Assembly: GCA_032718475.1 (NCBI GenBank)
Contig: JAUCBJ010005844.1
Coordinates: 1 to 50,737 of the forward strand
Source: Nemertoderma westbladi
Taxonomy: Eukaryota > Xenacoelomorpha > Nemertodermatida > Nemertodermatidae
Direction of reading: 5' to 3'
Length of the DNA stretch: 50,737 bases
Notes under the pieces: generated by a model
What the model was told of the DNA's origin: nothing
What the model saw: the letters and a program-made list of their open reading frames with translations, nothing else
Database searches by the model: none
Translations under genes and position numbers: made by a program
In this document: positions 48,161 through 50,737 of the stretch, piece by piece
How the letters are laid out: each line of letters starts with the position of its first letter
Numbering within the stretch: the first letter of the stretch is position 1

Positions 48161-48459
48161 CACAAGGTATGTTTGGTTATTCTTTACTAGAGCCACAAGG
48201 TATGTTTGGTTATTCTTTACGTGTAGAGCCACAAGGTATGTTTGGTTATTCTTTACTAGAGCCACAAGGTATGTTCGGTTATTCTTTACGTGTAGAGCCA
48301 CAAGGTTTGTTTGGTTATTCTTTACTAGAGCCACAAGGTATGTTTGGTTATTCTTTACGTGTAGAGCCACAAGGTATGTTTGGTTATTCTTTACTAGAGC
48401 CACAAGGTATGTTCGGTTATTCTTTACGTGTAGAGCCACAAGGTATGTTTGGTTATTCT

Positions 48460-48593
48460 CTGCCCCAAATGTGTACGTATGTTTGTGGGGCGAGCCACGT
48501 AAGTACACGTGAGCCTTGGCGTATTAGGGTTTTGGTGGGTGGGAGTTGGTATTATTTTGGGGGGGGATTTTAATTTTATGTTGTGTTATGTGC
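48460..48593. other. Transition from satellite B to the cytosine-free tract
   Basis: After the truncated last unit the sequence reads CTGCCCCAAATGTG, then the dispersed GGGGCGAGCCACG motif (48487-48525). Cytosines then become rare, the last one before the gap being at 48593. A 949-residue ORF that runs on to 48573 is satellite read-through. Confidence 0.7.
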
Positions 48594-50456
48594 GTTTGAT
48601 AGGGGGTTGTATTGGTGGTGTGATATTGGTTATTTATTGTTTTGGGGTGAGTTGAGTGGTATGTAGGTGTATTGTGGTGTTTATTGTTGTATTTGTGGTA
48701 GGGATTGGGTAGATGTATTGGGTGTTTGTTGTTATGGAGGGGGGAGGTTATTATGGTGTTTTGGGTTTGGAGGGGGTTAGGGGTGTGGGGTTGGGGAGTT
48801 TAGGTTTTGGAGGAGTGTTGGAGGGTTTTGGGTGTATTGGGGTGATTTGGTGGGTTGTAATTGTTTGTAGGAGGATGGGTTTGTGTTTGGTGGGTTTGTG
48901 AGTGTTGATTTTGGTAGTAGGGTAGTTGTGGGGGTGGTTGGGGGGGGTTAGGGGTGTGGGTGGGGGGTAAATGTGGTGTTTGGTGGTAAAGGAGGAGGGA
49001 GGGAGGGGGGGGGAGGAGAGGGGTGTTTATGAATTGTGTGGTGGGGGATGTTTGGATTTTGGTGGGGAGAGTGTGAATGGGTGTGTGGGTTGTTGTTTGT
49101 ATATTGGGGGGTTTTGGGGGGTGGGTGAGATGGTGTGTGAGGGGATTATTGGTTGAGAGTGGGGAGGGATTTTGGTGGATAAATAGTGTGTGGGGGGGGG
49201 GAGTGAGGGGAGGTATGGGGGGGTAGGGGGGGGGAGTAGTTGGAGGGTTGGGGTGAGGGTAGGGTTAGTTATATGGGGGATTGGTGGTTAGATTGTTTTT
49301 ATTGTTTAGATTGTTATGGGTTGGGTTGAAAGTTATGGTTATGTATAAAAGGAGTTGAGGAAGGGGTATGGTATGTAGGGTGGGGTGAGTAGTTTGTTGG
49401 TGTGTGGGGTGTTTGAGTAGGATGAGTTTGGGGGATAGGGAGTGGGGAGGGGAGTTAGGGTGGTTTGTAGGGGTTGTTTTGTGGGGGGGAGGAGGGGGGG
49501 GGTGGAGTGTTTGTGTAGTTGGGGGGGGGGGGGGGTATTGTGGGGGGGGATTTTTAGGGATTTGTAGGGTGGTTGGTAGAGAGGGTGTAATAGGAGGTGA
49601 GAGAGATTATTATTATTAGTGTGTGTTTTGTGTTGTGTTATGGGGGGTGATTAGATTGGTAGGTTTGGGGGGGGTATGGGGGGGGGTAAAAAAAAAAAAA
49701 AGAAGAGGGATATTTTTTTTGGAGGGGTGTGGGTGTGGTAAGAAAAAAAAAAAAAAAAAATATTTTTTTGTGGGGTGGGATGGTTGGGTTGTTATGGTTT
49801 TATATTGTTTTGGGTTTATGGGTAGGGTTGTGTGAGGTAGTTTTGAAGTGTATGTAGGGTGTAGGATTTAGTATGGTAGGGTATGGTATGATTGGTGTAT
49901 GGGGGGAAGGGTTGGGGTGTGGTTTGGATTGGGGTGGGTGGGTGGGGTGGGGGGGGGAAGGGTGGAAATAGATGAGATTTGGGGGGGTGGTTTGGATTAG
50001 TTATGGTTTGATGTAAGGGGGTTTAAATAAAAGGATATTTTGGATAGATTGATTTAAAAAAAAAAAAAAAAAGAAGAAAAAGTGGGTATGTAGGGAGGTT
50101 AGAAAAATGTGAGGATTGTAATGGGGGGATATGAGTGTAGATGGTGTGTTTGTTATATGGGGGTTATATGGGGGGTGGGTGGTGGTTTGTTTGTTTGAAG
50201 AGTGAGTTATTGTTGGAGGGATTGAGGAGGTTATAAGTTGTGAGGGGTGGGGGAGATTAGAAAGTTTTTATTAGTATTTATTAGGTATAGTTGGTGTAGT
50301 AGGGGGGATTTTGATAGTTTGGGTAATTTTGGTTTGTTTTTGTGTTGATAGGAGGGTTATGGGGTAGGAAGAGTGATGGGAATTGTTGGTGTGAGGTTTT
50401 GGTAGGATGGTGTGAGGGGGGGTGGTAGTGTGGGAGTAAGGTGTTTGGGGGATTTG
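48594..50456. other. 1863-base tract with no cytosine on the plus strand
   Basis: I read every line from 48594 to 50456 and found no C. One sample line (48721-48780) has 29 G, 24 T, 7 A. G-runs are frequent, the longest being 15 (49521-49535). A-runs of 14, 18 and 17 lie at 49688-49701, 49743-49760 and 50056-50072. Cytosines return at 50457. There is no recognisable gene: short plus-strand ORFs are rich in Gly, Val and Trp and the minus-strand ORF at 50281-50538 is rich in Pro, Thr, Asn and His purely because of composition. It could be a base-calling or assembly fault, or a strand-specific conversion. Confidence 0.9.
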
Positions 50457-50737
50457 CTGAGATTGTGATGTTAGGTTTTGTTATAGATTGGGTTTGTGTT
50501 TTATGGGTTACGTACTGATGGTTCAGTTTATTTACCATTTGTAAGAGCGTAAATTTGCAGTAGCTAATATGGATTTATTGTTATCATATGTTATCAGTTG
50601 GATTCAGCATTAGACAATTGTTATTGTTATGTTCATTGTGCTCATCAATTGGTCCTTTAAAGGAGCTGTGCGAATTGGTTTAGTTTGTTGAGAGGGGTGG
50701 TGAAACAAAATGTTTGTTGACGAAAATCCCAACCTAA
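50457..50737. other. Unique AT-rich DNA, no gene recognised
   Basis: Normal four-base composition returns. I looked for the next MAF1 exon here and did not see one. Confidence 0.6.

Larger units (their letters stand above)
32425..48459. repeat. Satellite B, 36/33-bp tandem array seeded from the MAF1 exon-intron junction
   Basis: About 465 head-to-tail units of two lengths. The 36-bp form is GTTATTCTTTACGTG, then TAGAGCCACAAG, then GTATGTTTG. The 33-bp form lacks three bases (TTACTAGAG for TTACGTGTAGAG). The first unit is 27 bases of MAF1 exon (32425-32451) plus 9 bases of intron. Almost all units keep a length divisible by 3, so two plus-strand frames ([12 protein letters not shown] and [12 protein letters not shown]) and one minus-strand frame ([12 protein letters not shown]) stay open for kilobases. 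Breaks I found include a GAG-to-TAG change at 37701 and a one-base insertion at about 45742 (CTTGATACC). Variants are regional: GAGCGAC and CTTGAG in the left part; TGTTAGG, TGGATATT, CAATGTATG and GAGTCAC mainly after 38.6 kb. The array ends mid-unit at 48459. I do not call the giant ORFs genes. Confidence 0.95.

Noticed and set aside
32361-48573. ORFs of 1780, 3599, 1702 and 949 residues (plus) and 831, 1248, 2145 and 926 residues (minus) as giant repeat proteins
   Set aside because: They are the same satellite units read in three different open frames. The 1780-residue ORF begins inside the MAF1 exon in the wrong frame. Openness follows from unit lengths divisible by 3 and a stop-free unit.
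48594-50456. Telomeric or subtelomeric repeat, because of GGGTTAG-like words
   Set aside because: No tandem TTAGGG or related periodic unit is present; the words are scattered in a G/T-rich background.
48713-50538. ORFs of 61-85 residues in the cytosine-free tract
   Set aside because: Their composition simply mirrors a three-letter sequence. No domain, splice site or codon pattern supports them.

Overview
The window looks like nuclear DNA of an invertebrate animal. The evidence is a spliced exon of the RNA polymerase III repressor MAF1, a 5'-truncated CR1/L2-type LINE and AT-rich unique DNA with repeated CTCF-like motifs. The phylum cannot be read from it. Nothing prokaryotic is present. About 45 of the 50.7 kb is tandem satellite DNA, and almost every long ORF is a by-product of those repeats.

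Layout. (1) Positions 1-29445 are satellite A, a 46-bp monomer in about 620 copies. It is interrupted once, at 13727-14715, by a minus-strand LINE fragment whose reading frame is still open and which is flanked by a 15-bp target-site duplication. The array has subdomains and nested higher-order repeats of 230, 626, 649 and about 690 bp, plus two long segmental copies at offsets of 6046 and 1827 bp. (2) Positions 29446-32331 are unique or low-copy DNA: microsatellites, a 13-bp minisatellite, five CTCF-like motifs in one orientation, a decayed LINE end, and an AT-rich stretch that reads as intron. (3) Positions 32332-32451 are a 120-bp MAF1 exon with a clean 3' splice site and a strong 5' splice site (CAAG|GTATGT). 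(4) Positions 32425-48459 are satellite B, about 16 kb of 36-bp and 33-bp units. (5) Positions 48460-48593 are a short transition. (6) Positions 48594-50456 contain no cytosine at all on the plus strand across 1863 bases. (7) Positions 50457-50737 are ordinary unique DNA.

The main discovery is the origin of satellite B. Its unit is the last 27 nt of the MAF1 exon plus the first 9 nt of the following intron. The array therefore begins inside a coding exon and repeats that exon's 5' splice site more than 450 times. Units are 36 or 33 nt, both divisible by 3, so use of any of the first 12 downstream donor copies would lengthen MAF1 in steps of 12 or 11 residues without changing phase. A TGA at 32894-32896 closes that frame. 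The consequence for splicing is inference; the sequence relationship is directly visible.

The second striking feature is the cytosine-free tract, which could be a sequencing or assembly artefact or an extreme strand-specific conversion, and needs raw-read inspection. No complete gene is contained in the window. The other MAF1 exons are not visible, so if the gene is intact its flanking introns extend past both ends.
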